This document shows, in pieces, positions 1-11,800 of a DNA stretch of 64,000 nucleotides. Under the pieces are notes generated by a model. That model saw nothing but the letters and a program-made list of their open reading frames with translations, made no database searches and had not been told where the DNA came from. Both the position numbers and the translations under genes were made by a program. The DNA is from Chamaea fasciata. Its lineage: Eukaryota; Chordata; Aves; Passeriformes; Sylviidae. The stretch spans positions 93,285,087 to 93,349,086 of the forward strand of contig JARCOQ010000002.1 of assembly GCA_029207755.1 (NCBI GenBank). Direction: 5' to 3'. How positions within the stretch are numbered: position 1 is the stretch's first letter; each line of letters starts with the position of its first letter.

Positions 1-2968
1 GCCTCGAGAAGTGCAGCTGACATCTTTGGAGTAGAGATGCGTACTTGGAGACCGCTGACATACTGAGATATCATCAATTACAGCAAATACAACTGTAATG
101 GAAACTTAAATGAAAAAAAAAACAACTGAAAAACAATCTGGAAAGAGGGGAAAGCATTCTAAAAGAATGAGAATTTGAAGCTGTCATGGGCTGTTTTAAT
201 TGCTAGAGCAAGAAAGCAGTTTAGAAAAGCAAAAGTTGGTCTGAAAAGAAAAATCAACTTAATCTCTATGATGCCCCAGATAAACTTAACCACACCTGTT
301 GGCTGCTTGAAGTGTTGGTGTCCTATGCATTCTTATATGTCTATAATCCAAAAATGACTTATTTTTTGTCCAAAATGGATACTGTCTCTTGGAAATTCAT
401 GGTTGACTCCTATGTCTGTGGTCATCTCTGAAGTGAGACTGTGTTACTCTACTGGTCCTCCTCTGCATTCATACTTCTGGGATTAGTTCAGCTTGTTCTC
501 CTATTTCTGGGATGGTTGTGCCCCGCCCTCTGGGAATGAGTTATCCTGCTCCTTGAGAGAGCTTGGTCATTTCTGAAATCTGTCTAATTTTCTTGACACT
601 GATACTGTATATCTCTCATAAGTATATCCACTTTTGTATTGTCTCTAAGCTTGCTTCACTAGAGACAAGTTTATAGTAAATCGTTACAGTACTTGGACAT
701 TGCTTTTACATTGATTGTTGGTATAAAATTGATTATTTCTATTAATGATTCCTTATAGTAACTTATAATAGCTTGATAAATATATATTCACTTTATTAGC
801 CATAGTTAAACTTGCAAGTGGTGATTTCTGTGAAAACATATTTGCTGCTGGTGAATTAAATGGCATTTTTTATAATCTGAAATAAAACAGAGAAACTTAG
901 GAGAAAAAAACCTCTGTAGTCTTGTGTATTACAGAAAAAAATGAATGCACGGTCACAGTCTTGGAACACCCACAGGCTGGGTAACCTGCTAGGTTATGAC
1001 ATTGATATGATACAAAGAACAGAGCAGTCAGCTCTCTGAAAATTGCAATTTCTACCTGTATCAGTTTTGCTGCTTAATGTCTTCAAGTTTGTATTCACAG
1101 TTTTGGAGACTACAATTTTTTTTCTCTCCATTAAAATCTGAGATGATATATTCTTAGACCTGATAGCTAAGGCTTATGAGGTACTCAACCCTCAGCTCTC
1201 TCAATCCCTTATGCTGGTACAAAAAATTATGCACAAAAATAGATTTTATAACAATTATATTTTAGTGAACCTCATTTGCAAAACATTTTATTTCCCGTAT
1301 TAATTCACCACATAGGAAGGTGAAGATAAAAGAAAAGGAAGCAAAACTTTGCTTTAAACACATCTTTAAATGAAATCTACCCAGGCTCCATGTGTCTTAA
1401 AATAACACAGGTAATGTGCTACACAAGTTAAAATAACACAGAATAACATATAAACCTAAATCATCATCCAGAATAATGGGAATGGCAGTGCCCTGTAAGT
1501 TCTTAACAATAACCTAAGTGTGTTTGACCAACATCTGACATAGCCCAGTGCACTCTGCCATCAAAAAAACTCACACCAGGTGGGAGTAAAGTAATAAGGG
1601 CTTTTTCTGTAGACTTCAGAGAATATTTTGCTATCATGTGCTGCAAAAAACAACTCTAGAGTTTGTAAGGTCTGCATTTCCACTATTACTAATTAAAGGA
1701 ATGTCACAACAGAACACACGAACACACAAACAACAGGCACTAGATATCAGTTTCAAACAAAAACTACTCAGGTTTCAAACTGAAAGATTATGAGGCATAC
1801 ATAGATACAGAATAATATGGAATGAAAATCTGGGGTATAAAGTAAGCAATGAATCTTACCCAAATTCGTACACAGAGAATTATCAAATATGTTTAAAATG
1901 TTCACTGGCTTTGGTAATTAAAGTAAAATCTCTCATTGATCACAGAAATTAAATTTCATTCTCATCATATTGAACATCAACAGAGATGCAATGAAAACCC
2001 AAACAGCAGTTCTTAATAATGGATCTGATAAACCAAAAAAAGAAAACGATTTTAGAATTGTAGCCACTTGTTCGTTTACTGGTTTAAGTTCTCAAACAAC
2101 TGAACTGCAAATGTTTATTTTTTTCATTACACACTTGAAGGAAAAATCACAATCAATTTATTAAAATGAACAGTTTCCTACACAACCATTGCATTTCAAA
2201 GTATTCTTCTTCAGACTTAACAATAAATTTGCCCTTTATTAACTGAATTGCAACTCATTTTTCAAAGCCTTTGAGCAAGGTGTTTGGTTACTGTGATTAT
2301 TCTGGCATTAATAATCAGTATAATGCAACAGTTGTCATGTTTATATTATTTATTTCAGCCTGTGTACTGATTTAATCCACAGCAAATTTAAAAGGCAAAC
2401 TAAAGTCAGTATTACAAATGCTGTCCTTAAGTAATATTTAATATTCTGAACATGTAGAGATGATACCACTTCCATAGATTTCATAAATGTGAGGCTGAAT
2501 TATAATGAAGTCTCTGAATGAAATGCATAGTGGTTATCCCTCTGTACTTCCATATTATAATGTAGAACTTGCGAAATTATGGCTGTAATAGAGAAAGTTA
2601 TGTGTGAGTTTTTATCCCATAAGTAGAAAAACTAACAGGACAAAGTAAGTACAGACATGGCTGATCTTTTTCCTACCAAATACAATCATATACATCATTA
2701 TGAAATATAATAATGATGTACTGCAGTGCCTGAGGTGCTTTAGTACCCTGGTCATATTAATGCTAAAGGCATGTTCTTTGCAGCTCTGAATAAAATAAAC
2801 AATAGTCTCTTAAATACTTGATTGTCATTATCCAACAATACTTGTGCACAGAGGATTTAACACATAATCAATATTCAATGACCACACATGACTGGTATAT
2901 GTCAACCTGTGCTAACATCATCACAAACAAGAACAGATTAAAGCAAATAAGAGAGGGTCATGGAAAAA
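1..2968. other. AT-rich DNA, no gene seen
   Basis: I see no long open frame, no clear exon and no recognisable repeat consensus. The stretch is AT-rich with short A and T runs, as expected for old intergenic or intronic vertebrate DNA. The short open frames present look like chance. Confidence 0.5.
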
Positions 2969-3410
2969 TTATATAGTTCTAGGGGCTAAAGGTAAGGCAA
3001 AGAAATCATCATCACAGCTGTCATGTTCCTCTTCATCACTTCTTTCACTGAAGAAAACCTCCTTTAGAGGATGTTCATTTGGAATCCTGTCAGTGCTCTT
3101 CCAGGCCAGCTACTGATGAGTCTTCATCTTCCCTTGTCCTTGCTTTTGTCCAGTTTTCCTCCTTTTCCTCTTTCTCTTCCCCTTTTTTATTCTTCTACCA
3201 AAGTAGATTTCCCTATTAGAGTTGCTGTGTGCTGTCAGTTGTTGTATCCACTAATAATTAACTTGACCATGTGGCTGTGGCTATTGAAATCTTAGACTGT
3301 TCTTATGACATTCTGATTTTTAAATCAATGGGCTGCTCAAGGAGAGAAAATATCTTTACCAGATCTCCCTCCAAATGATTTTTATTTTAATTTTTCATTA
3401 TCATACTGAC
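2969..3410 (-). pseudogene. possible decayed coding remnant, highly charged C-terminus
   Basis: Read on the minus strand, the stretch gives protein-like sequence broken by stops and at least one frameshift. Upstream, one frame runs from about 3,410 down to about 3,090 with several in-frame TAA/TAG codons. It includes a lysine/glutamate-rich block (about 3,140-3,200) and then a segment containing EDEDSSVAGLEE. Near 3,085 the sense shifts to another frame, which stays open to a TAA at 2,969-2,971 and carries PLKEVFFSERSDEEEHDSCD followed by DDFFALP. Acidic tails of this kind occur in many nucleolar and nuclear proteins. I could not match it to a known protein, and a loose resemblance to the acidic region of SRFBP1 is not enough to name it. 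The purine-rich strand favours E/K/R codons by chance, so this may not be a gene remnant at all. No poly-A tail or introns were recognised to tell a retrocopy from a decayed exon. Confidence 0.3.
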
Positions 3411-3479
3411 TTTGTTAAAACCTCTTGGTGACAATTTCTTTGAACATTAATAAATTAGTGTTGAATTAAAGATGACAGA

Positions 3480-4089
3480 ATATTTCTCCCATAAGACACA
3501 CCAGAATTATAGTTTTCCCTTTGATAGTACTTTAAAAAAATCTAACCTAATGAAATATTAGTTTCACCTAAAATTGTTGATAAAGGAAATATTACTATTT
3601 GCATATTTTGAGTAAAATATTTTATGTTTCACTCATTTTTAAAGGTTATTGATAAGCCTAGTCAAAACCCAGGGTTATTTTCCTCGAGTAAAAAGAGTGA
3701 AAAAGAAAAAAACTGCTGCTCAGTTTTGGTTGCATACAATAACTCAAAGATAATGTGAGGATGATCTTCATGTGACCATGTGTAGGAATGTTTGGAGAAA
3801 GGCTTTAACCCTTGTTCAGAGCTGGAATATTTGATCAGGTGCTATTTCTGACTGTTAATTTCCCTGTGTCTACTGCAGGGCTATGGTATAATGTAGGAGG
3901 TCGTGGCCCAGTGTTTCCAACAGAACTACCATGTACTCTCAGTGGTCAAAATAACTAAGAATAAAATCAGTGCTATCATGTTAAATTTTAAAATTGGTGT
4001 ACTTTAGCCTAATAAATTACTAATAGACATGTAAATAAGTACTATGGCAGAATAAGAAAATAACAGGAACATGAAAGATGAGAAAGTGA
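3480..4089. other. AT-rich DNA, no gene seen
   Basis: Nothing recognisable was found between the possible coding remnant and the CR1 fragment that follows. Confidence 0.4.
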
Positions 4090-4575
4090 TGAGGAGTAAA
4101 AGGCATGAATTCACCAAAGGGGAGTCATGATTGACAAGCTTGTTTCCTTTCCGTAAAAAACTGGCAAGCTTGGTAGATGAGGGGAGAATGGAGGATATTC
4201 TCTACCTGGAAACCAGTAAGGCTTTTGACAGGATTCCCATAGAGGAGTTGATGATGCAAAGATGCTAAAGTGGGTTGAAAATTGTCTACATGGCTGGGCC
4301 CAGAGGTTTAGGATCAATTGGTACATTTAGTTGGAGGCTAATGACTAGCAGTGTACCCCAGGAGTGAACACTGGGTCCAATCCTGTTTAACATCAACATT
4401 AATGATCTGGATGATGGGACAGAATGTACACCAAACTGTGAGGAGTGGCTGACATGCCAGAGGGCCATGATACCAATCAGTGTGACTTTGACAGATTGGA
4501 GAAACGAGCTGACAAGGAACCAGCCTCTGGCACTGGTACTGGACTTTCACATTCAGCAAATGCTTAATGTAATAC
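4090..4575 (+). mobile_element. CR1 LINE fragment, reverse-transcriptase region
   Basis: The plus strand follows the CR1 ORF2 reverse-transcriptase consensus. A start resembling 'atgaattcaccaa-gggg' is followed by a degraded copy of the conserved LDFSKAFD segment (here LETSKAFDRIP, near 4,200-4,235). Next come the SVPQ..LGPILFN box (near 4,350-4,390) and an INDLDDG segment (near 4,400-4,420). Stops and frame changes interrupt it. Between 'cagaatgta' and 'caccaaactg' (near 4,430) the stretch that would encode the catalytic FADD box is missing, a deletion of roughly 20 bases compared with the consensus as I remember it. The element is 5' and 3' truncated and cannot be active. CR1 is the dominant LINE of birds and reptiles. 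Confidence 0.85.
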
Positions 4576-6921
4576 ACTGATGCAAGTGCTTTTTATGCAT
4601 TCCAGTAATAAGGGCAGTCAGGCTCTGTCAGGGATTGATTAAAATGTCATTTACTGGACATAACAGGAGAAGGAAAAAAGGGATAACACAAATAATCTTA
4701 CATTCCTTCAAATGGTGAGAATCCCAAGTTTTATAGGATTGAACTGTACCCCGGTAGTCAGAGCATGGCATGCTACACAGATCCTTTCTGTGCTGTTTGC
4801 CAGCACTGCTATCTTTAGAGGTTTTATAGTATTTTCTCATTAACAAAACCAGCTCAAATCATCATTTCTATTGTCAAGCAGGGGAACAATCCATGTAAAC
4901 ATGCTGATTACCCTTAAGATAAGAAGATACATGAGGTGGCGTAAAGGCCAGGGGCCAAGAGGGAGGTGCATGTGGACCTCACGTTACAATTAATCAACGA
5001 GGGTCATCTGCAGACTACAAGTGTGTACAACACAGCACAGACCTGCACATATTCAGGTCAGCCATCCAGGGGATCACTTGTTTCTTTGATGCACAGTAGT
5101 GCTTGGGTTAGGACCACTGTTCCCCAGCTGAGCTATTACACTCTCCCACAATATTGAAAGCACTCTTGACAAAAAGTAGACAAACACTGTCAAAGTCAAT
5201 TAACAACTTCACACCACAAATTAGTGTCACAGAGTAACAATATGACTATTTTCAGCAGGGTGCACCAAAAGGATGGATAAAAGAAAGATTAAAGTCAAAG
5301 GCTGCAGTAACTCTGAGCAATGGATGCTGCATTTGCAACCATTCTGGCGCTCTAAAATAAAATTTATTTCTAGATGACTTGTCTTGACTTCATCCCTGAG
5401 AAGATAAGCTGCAAGAGTTTGAGGAACTGTTGTCCTTCTGCACTAGACACATAAAGTAGTTCATGTTCATTATCTCAGGTATAATCCTACAATTTTGTGC
5501 ATCATGAAATGATATCTAAATAAAGATTATTCATGAGCTGGAAAAAGGGGAACATTTCATGACCAAATCCTATCAAATTTGCAGGCAGACTTCTTCCTTC
5601 CTACATTTTAATGTAACAAAAGAGTATGCATTATTAAGAATTTAAATATAGAAGTGTTCAGCAGTGGCACAGCAGTGAACTGCACACGGTATGAACTACT
5701 ACAGAGAGCACCTGTTGTGTAAGTAGCACAATTAAAAAAAAGAATGAGTGTAAATTATCCTCCCACATCAAGAAAAGAGTGCTGGGGTTAATAAGATGGA
5801 AAAAATGTATGAAATCCATCCAAATTAAAGGCATTCTATAATTAGAAGCTTTCCTGCTGCATTATTCATTATGGTAGACATAATGGGGAAGAAATGTAGA
5901 TTTATCTAGATGAGAAAATCATTTTCATTCATTTCTGTATCCATATAAATTATATGACCTATGAATTAGCTAGTACTCTATTACTTATCATAGCAGTCAT
6001 GATATTACTTCACTGCCAGGGTTCTGAGGGCATCACCAGTCCTGACTATTCCTGTCCAGCTGGGCTTTGGGGCTGCATCTGCCCTGCCTACAGCATAGGA
6101 TCCAATTTCAGCTTCCTAGGATTTCCCTCATCCTGTCCACAGGGCAGTGTCTGAATAGGAAACTCCTAGTGACTGGGTAGTACCCCAAATTCAGCTGCTT
6201 TATCTTGTGTTCCTTCTTTCTGCCTCACATGAAGGATTTCAGTGTTCCTACTGCTGCAAGTAAAAGAGATTTCTTTAGCACATCTATTTATTTAAATGAA
6301 ATTTCCAACTACCTTCATATCTTTTTTTTTCTGAATTCCACTCTCATCAACCATATTATACCACTACTCTGCAGCAGGCACTAACACTGTAATGATGTTC
6401 TGCAGTGAGTTTAACTTTTTTGCTTCCTTCTCAGCATGGCAAATTCTGCTCTTTTTTCCCCCCATATTTGTTATGGACAGTCATACACACACAACCTGCA
6501 CAAGAAGCGAAGGGAAAGGGCATGAGGAAGAGGGGTGGCAAAATTCTGAGTCTAAATTGTGTTCACAGTTTCATGGGGATTTCTGAAGATATACTCAGGG
6601 AGCAGAAAGAGAGCTTCTGCATTACCCCCCTGAGAGTTCATGAACTTCAGAGAAATAGCATGAACCAACTAACTCCTTAGTCTGCATTGCCTACCTAATG
6701 GCTAAGAGTCCAGTTTAGATTGCTTATAGAAATTGTCATGGTGATTTGTGGGTCAGGATTCTCTGATTTGGATCTTGCAATCTGGTACCACTGCAGAAGT
6801 AAACTATGAATCTGACCTTGATTAACATCTGTCAAGACTATTGGATCTGGAAACCTTTGGGAATATAGGAGATTGCTCCTCCTACCTCTGTTGGGGCACC
6901 TGTGTCAGTCTTCATTTCCTT
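4576..6921. other. unclassified DNA, no gene seen
   Basis: The part from about 4,600 to 5,160 is somewhat GC-richer than its surroundings and could be an unrecognised LTR or other old repeat, but I cannot identify ends or target duplications. From 5,160 to 6,920 it is ordinary AT-rich sequence. The open frames of 60-91 codons here show no protein features I recognise. Confidence 0.4.
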
Positions 6922-6926
6922 CTAGT
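6922..6926 (+). repeat. left 5-bp target-site duplication of solo LTR
   Basis: CTAGT directly precedes the LTR terminus TGTTGG and is repeated exactly at 7,711-7,715. A 5-bp duplication is what ERVL-type and some other retroviral integrases make. Confidence 0.85.
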
Positions 6927-7710
6927 TGTTGGGGGTTAGGTTTGTTCCTTCTTTCGCTAAAGAATTTTTTCCCCACAAGTTACCAAGGAGACCAAGTGTT
7001 GGATACTTGAGAGTACTTAACTGAAACAAAGAGGTGGACAAAAGGTGGAAGGGGAAATAAAGCAGGTAAAAGACAAAGCTTGAGGCAGCTGCGTGCTTTT
7101 CTGCTTCCGGCGTTCGGGGAGACGCGTGTCTGCCGCTCCTGGAGGAGCTCAGCCGCCGCAAAGCACGCCGAGCGGAGAACGGCTGTTGCTGGCTGGAGGA
7201 GTTTCACTGTGGCCAAAGGGATCCAGTCCTGGGAAATCTACTATCACCGGTTCGACCTGAATCCGGAGTTTTTCTCTGCCACTTGCGGAGGCTGGGCCGC
7301 TTTTCTGCCTCGCCTTCGAGCTTCTTCGGCGCTGCTCCTCTTGCTGCAGCGTGACCCTGCACCCCCTGCGCTGCCGGGACATCCTGCCCCTGCCTGCCGG
7401 GACACCCTGCCATCCCAGCTACCAGCCCGGGACTTTTCCACTGTTCCAGCTTGGTGCTCTGAGGATCCTGCAGGGACACCGAAACCAAACTGCCCTGGGT
7501 TTTGTGAAACAAAGCCCTCAGGGTTCTTGGTACTGTTGTCGTTTGTCATTAATGCTGTAGTTGTTTGGTGGGGGGGGGGAGTTTTTTTGTGTTTGTTTGC
7601 TTTGTATTACATACTAGTAAAGAACTGCTATTCCTATTTCCCAAATCTTTGCCAAAGAGCCTCTGATTGTAATTTTACCTAGCAGATACCTGTCTTCCCA
7701 AACCAAGACA
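6927..7710 (+). mobile_element. solo LTR of an avian endogenous retrovirus (copy A)
   Basis: The element starts TGTTGGGGG and ends CCAAGACA, with the exact 5-bp duplication CTAGT on both sides and no retroviral genes next to it, so it is a solo LTR left by LTR-LTR recombination. It is clearly related to the LTR at 43,987-44,806 over nearly its whole length. The middle (about 7,080-7,510) is much richer in GC and CpG than the surrounding DNA, as expected for U3/R promoter sequence. The plus orientation is inferred from an AGTAAA at about 7,615, where the family consensus, as I recall it, has a poly-A signal AATAAA ahead of the U5 end. A block of about 91 bases present in the other copy near 44,678-44,773 is reduced to about 5 bases here (7,673-7,677). 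The family is probably ERVL-like, judged from the duplication length and resemblance to a common passerine LTR. Open frames of up to 200 codons across this LTR are by-products of its GC-rich composition. Confidence 0.88.
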
Positions 7711-7715
7711 CTAGT
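7711..7715 (+). repeat. right 5-bp target-site duplication of solo LTR
   Basis: CTAGT follows the LTR end AAGACA and matches 6,922-6,926 exactly. Confidence 0.85.
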
Positions 7716-8810
7716 CTAATTAAAGAGCTGGTCTCTCCAGCAGCAAGTTGAGTGTGTATTAGTAATAGGCAGCTTACTCTGTATGCAATATATACACATA
7801 TATACACAGCTGGCCACACAGCTAGCACAGGTGCATCCACAGAACACTCATGAACACAGGCAGTACCAGCTCCTCTGGCTGAGCAGGAGAAGGGACCAGT
7901 ACTGAGTGTCATAATTCACCTCCATCTTGCTCAGCCAGAATATATGTATAAAAGTAAAAATTGTCCAAATATATATTTGTGCATGTTTGTTTATATGTAC
8001 AGCAGAGATCCCTCCAGCAGCTAGACTTAGGTTTCTGGTATGCCCAGAAGCTGTATCCATAACCCAGTCTCCCCAGTGGATGGCATGTAGGGGACATACA
8101 AAGTTCTCTCTTTGCTGATAAGGACTTTGCTGATAAGGATTGTCTTACCCTGCCACATCTGCAAACACACTTAACCTCACGCACCCACCCACAGCCATCA
8201 CTGGCTGGGACTCCTCTGATCCCCAACAGCAACCTCCAACCCCACGATCTTACCCTCAGAGAATTCTTGAAACCCAGCCCACTCACCTACTCACCAGTAC
8301 ACCTGGCTTGCTCTTTAGCAGTGCCCTCACACTTGTACTCCTGCATTCACTCCAGGTATTGCATCACGGGAACAGGTGGCTTTGACCCTTGGAACCACCC
8401 TGGTGCCTGTCACTAGGTTTCACTCATTCAAGTCTCTCCATTTGCTGCCACCATGGACACACAGGTCATCTGGACCCACGTTTTGACTCCACTTGCTGGC
8501 ACTCAGACCCCTCATAAACACATACAGACATAGACTTAAGAGCCTATTACTGGAAAAATAACTGAAAGCAGGACCTAATGTGAAGACAGAACAAACTGTA
8601 GTGATCAGGCATAGGATATCTCCAGATTGTTCAGAAAAGACCCTACTTACACGTGACTGGACCTTTTTATTTCCTTGTCTCTTAATTTGCCCCATAAACC
8701 ATTATGTCACCTTTGGTTCCTCCCACATATACCCCATAACAGCTCATGTAATCCCAAAATTCTGCTCTCCTGCAATCTGCACTGTATCTAACACCTACAG
8801 GTAATAACCA
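7716..8810. other. GC-richer unclassified block
   Basis: This block is visibly richer in C and G than the DNA to its right, with many CA, CCC and CACC words (for example 8,160-8,330). It reads open for 60-125 codons in several frames on both strands. That pattern suggests old transposon-derived or formerly functional DNA, but I recognise no protein domain, LTR terminus or CR1 consensus in it. Confidence 0.35.
8110..8139 (+). repeat. 15-bp tandem duplication carrying GATA-type motifs
   Basis: CTTTGCTGATAAGGA occurs twice in a row without a mismatch. Each unit contains TGATAA, which fits the WGATAR site of GATA-family transcription factors. Regulatory use is only an inference. Confidence 0.8.
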
Positions 8811-11800
8811 TATTTTAGTCCAAAAAGGTGTTGCAGAGAGTTGCTGCCATTATCTTAGTGGGTTTTACACTTGAACAGTGGATCTGCTGGTCCTGGAAAA
8901 GTCCTGTGAGGAGTCTGGGCCAGATGTGGCTTTTAAGGATTCTGTAGTTTGTGTTCCTTTGCCTTTCATCCTGCCTGTGTGTTCCCCTGTACCTGTGGAG
9001 ATGGGCCTTTGATGGTCTGGTGGTCCTTCTTTGACAAGCTTGAGAGCAGCCAGGAGAGGTTGATTTATCCCACTGACACTGTTTCTTTTCTACTCAATTT
9101 GTGTGTGCAAAAGAGTTGCTCATCACTACTCCTAAAAATAGCCCTCACTAGGACTCCAACATCTGAATGTGAAATCTTGTTTATTACACCTGATTTAATG
9201 AAATACACTGTTTACGCTATAGGCTTTTTTTATAAGTACAAGTCCCTGTGTTGTCTTTCTGCAGTGCATCTGTAGAGAAATGGCTCATCTACCATGTTTT
9301 CAAATCACTTTGTGTCACCTAAGATTCAGAGAGGCATTCTATGTGAGTACAATATGGAACAGTTTTAATTGAGAGATTAATCAGCAAAGGATCATTAATT
9401 AAATCTTTATTTCTTTAAGACTATTTGGGAGTATTAAGAACTACACTTGGGGAAAATATGTTCTGGAGAATAAATCCTGTCTTCATCTTTTTTTATCTTT
9501 TGAGTTTTATATATTGCAGAATAAAATTCGAAGACTAGAAACACATTTTTTTTTTCCAACACAAGGCTTTGCTTTTGGGGAAGTTTCATTCTGAGCGCAG
9601 AATTACTGAATCACTGCAGAATAATGCATTTTTCTATGCTGCCAATACAAAAAGACTGATAACTTGCCCAGGTTTTCTGAATTGCTCCCTGGAGGTACTT
9701 AATTTTCCTTACTGAGTGTAAGGCATCATTACTGCTTGCTATGACTTCACCAAGTAGGACAGACTCTGCTGCCTAGGAATTGCAATACACCGGTTAGGCA
9801 CCCATAACACAGCATCTGACTGCAATTCAGAATAAAGAGCACCTACCCTAAGCTTCCTGAGCCAGGAAAAATAAAAAATCCATTACATTATTCACTATTT
9901 TACAGTTGAAGCTTTACGATCTTCAAATTCCAGAAATATTCCAATATTTACTGATGATGAAATTGTTTCTTCAGAAAATGCATAAATTTCAAGTATAGCC
10001 TTCAATGCATTAAGGAAGAAGTTCAATTCCTTCATTGAAGATTTCTATTGATTTGGATAGGATTTCGGGGGAAAAATGTTAATAAAATCAGAATTTATGG
10101 AATGTTCATTAAAAAAAAACAACCAGCTCCAAAAATTTCTACAGTCTTGTGCCTATAGTCATAGAAATATTCCACAGGTTAATGACATTTTTTTCAAATG
10201 TTGTTGTGATGTCCCACTCCTAAGAGGAATGAAGCATCCAAGATTCATAAAAGCCCATGTTAGAAGAAGAAAGAAAAATATCAGAGGCCCAAAAACTCTT
10301 GCAAATTTTTTAGTAAATTGTACACTTGTCATTGAAATTGGTATAAGTTAGTCTCTTATCACCTAGTAGTAAGAGAAATACAAGGAAAAAAGATAAGAGA
10401 CATATTAAAAGGAGGGAGAGAGAAAGAGGAGAGGAGATCATCAGTCCTGAGTGCAATGTTGATCTAGCCAAAAGGGTGTCCAGGGTCCTGGGGGTCACCC
10501 CCTAGGCTTTGTGAGGAAGCCTTTTTATGGATAAGTTTTCCCTGTCCCAGGGTTAAGATTCTCACTTGCTGTGCAAGAGTTGGCATGCATTGTCCATTCT
10601 TCTAGACTTTTCTGGAAATCAATAGAAAGGCTTCAGGGATCTTTTGTGCCCTGGTTTTCTCCTTTACTGGCCTTGCCCGCTGCCTGACTCTTTCCTGATC
10701 TTGCAATGTACTTTGTGGTGCTTATCTCCAGGAGCCAGGACAGACCACTTGCCACCGGAGAGTGCTGCCCCACCTCCATATGGTGCCCTTCTCCAGCCTT
10801 AACAATCCTGTTCTTTTCTACCTGTTTCTATAGCATGCTCGTATGCAACAGTCCTTGGTTGACTCCACAGTTATTAGCCCCGTATATTCTGGACTTCTAC
10901 AACTGTGCAAGTGGAAGTGAACATTATTTTATGCCACAAATCTGCAGATTTCACAAAACTGAATATCCATTGTTGCTATTGTGACCATAAATGCTGAGTA
11001 AGTGATACACACTTCTGAAAATCTGACAAAAACTTCCCACAAGTGTCTTAGTATCGCTTGGGAAAAGTATCAAGTCGAACCTAAATGCATATAATATATT
11101 ACAAAACATATATATATGATATTCCTCCATAATATTTTTCTCCGCTCTACCAAAGCCATAATAGATTTTTCAGAGTCTACTCCAGAGAAACTTTCATTTA
11201 ATCATCCACATTAGCTGGAGTAATTACAATATTCAGTACCTGACACTTCTAGACCTCCAAATAGAATTACCTTGAAATGTTATTTGTACTGGCATCTTAG
11301 TATTCAGAAGATGCTGTGCAATTTCTGTCAAACTCCTGAGATTCGATAGCTGTAATGTCTTTTATCTGACTTCCACTTTCTTTCAATAAAGAAAGTGAGG
11401 GCGTATTTTCTTTGAGATGTGTAAACCTATCAAAATGGGTAACATCTAAGCACTAACACTAATAAAAATCAGAGGATGTGCGATCAAAATTTGTCAGACA
11501 TCAAGGTGTCATGTACATTACTTGTTGCAGAAAGATATCTCAGGTTAATAATTGTTTCTGATTGTAAGACCAGGAGATTACATTGAACATTGAGGAACAT
11601 TGAAATGTTGAGTTATTGACTATAATTCTGAGGTAACACAGATGCTTTCAATATCAATGTTTACAGAAGACAAATAGGTTTGAAATGCAGTCACCAATAG
11701 ATTAATTTAATCATGGTCTTTTTCACTAGTGAAACTCCTACTATTCAGTTGTTTCTAAACTGAAACATTATGATATTCAAAGTGATTAGTCTTTTGTTTT

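Noticed and set aside
7080..7682. A 200-codon open frame on the plus strand
   Set aside because: It lies wholly inside solo LTR copy A, in GC/CpG-rich sequence where stops are rare, and has no recognisable domain.
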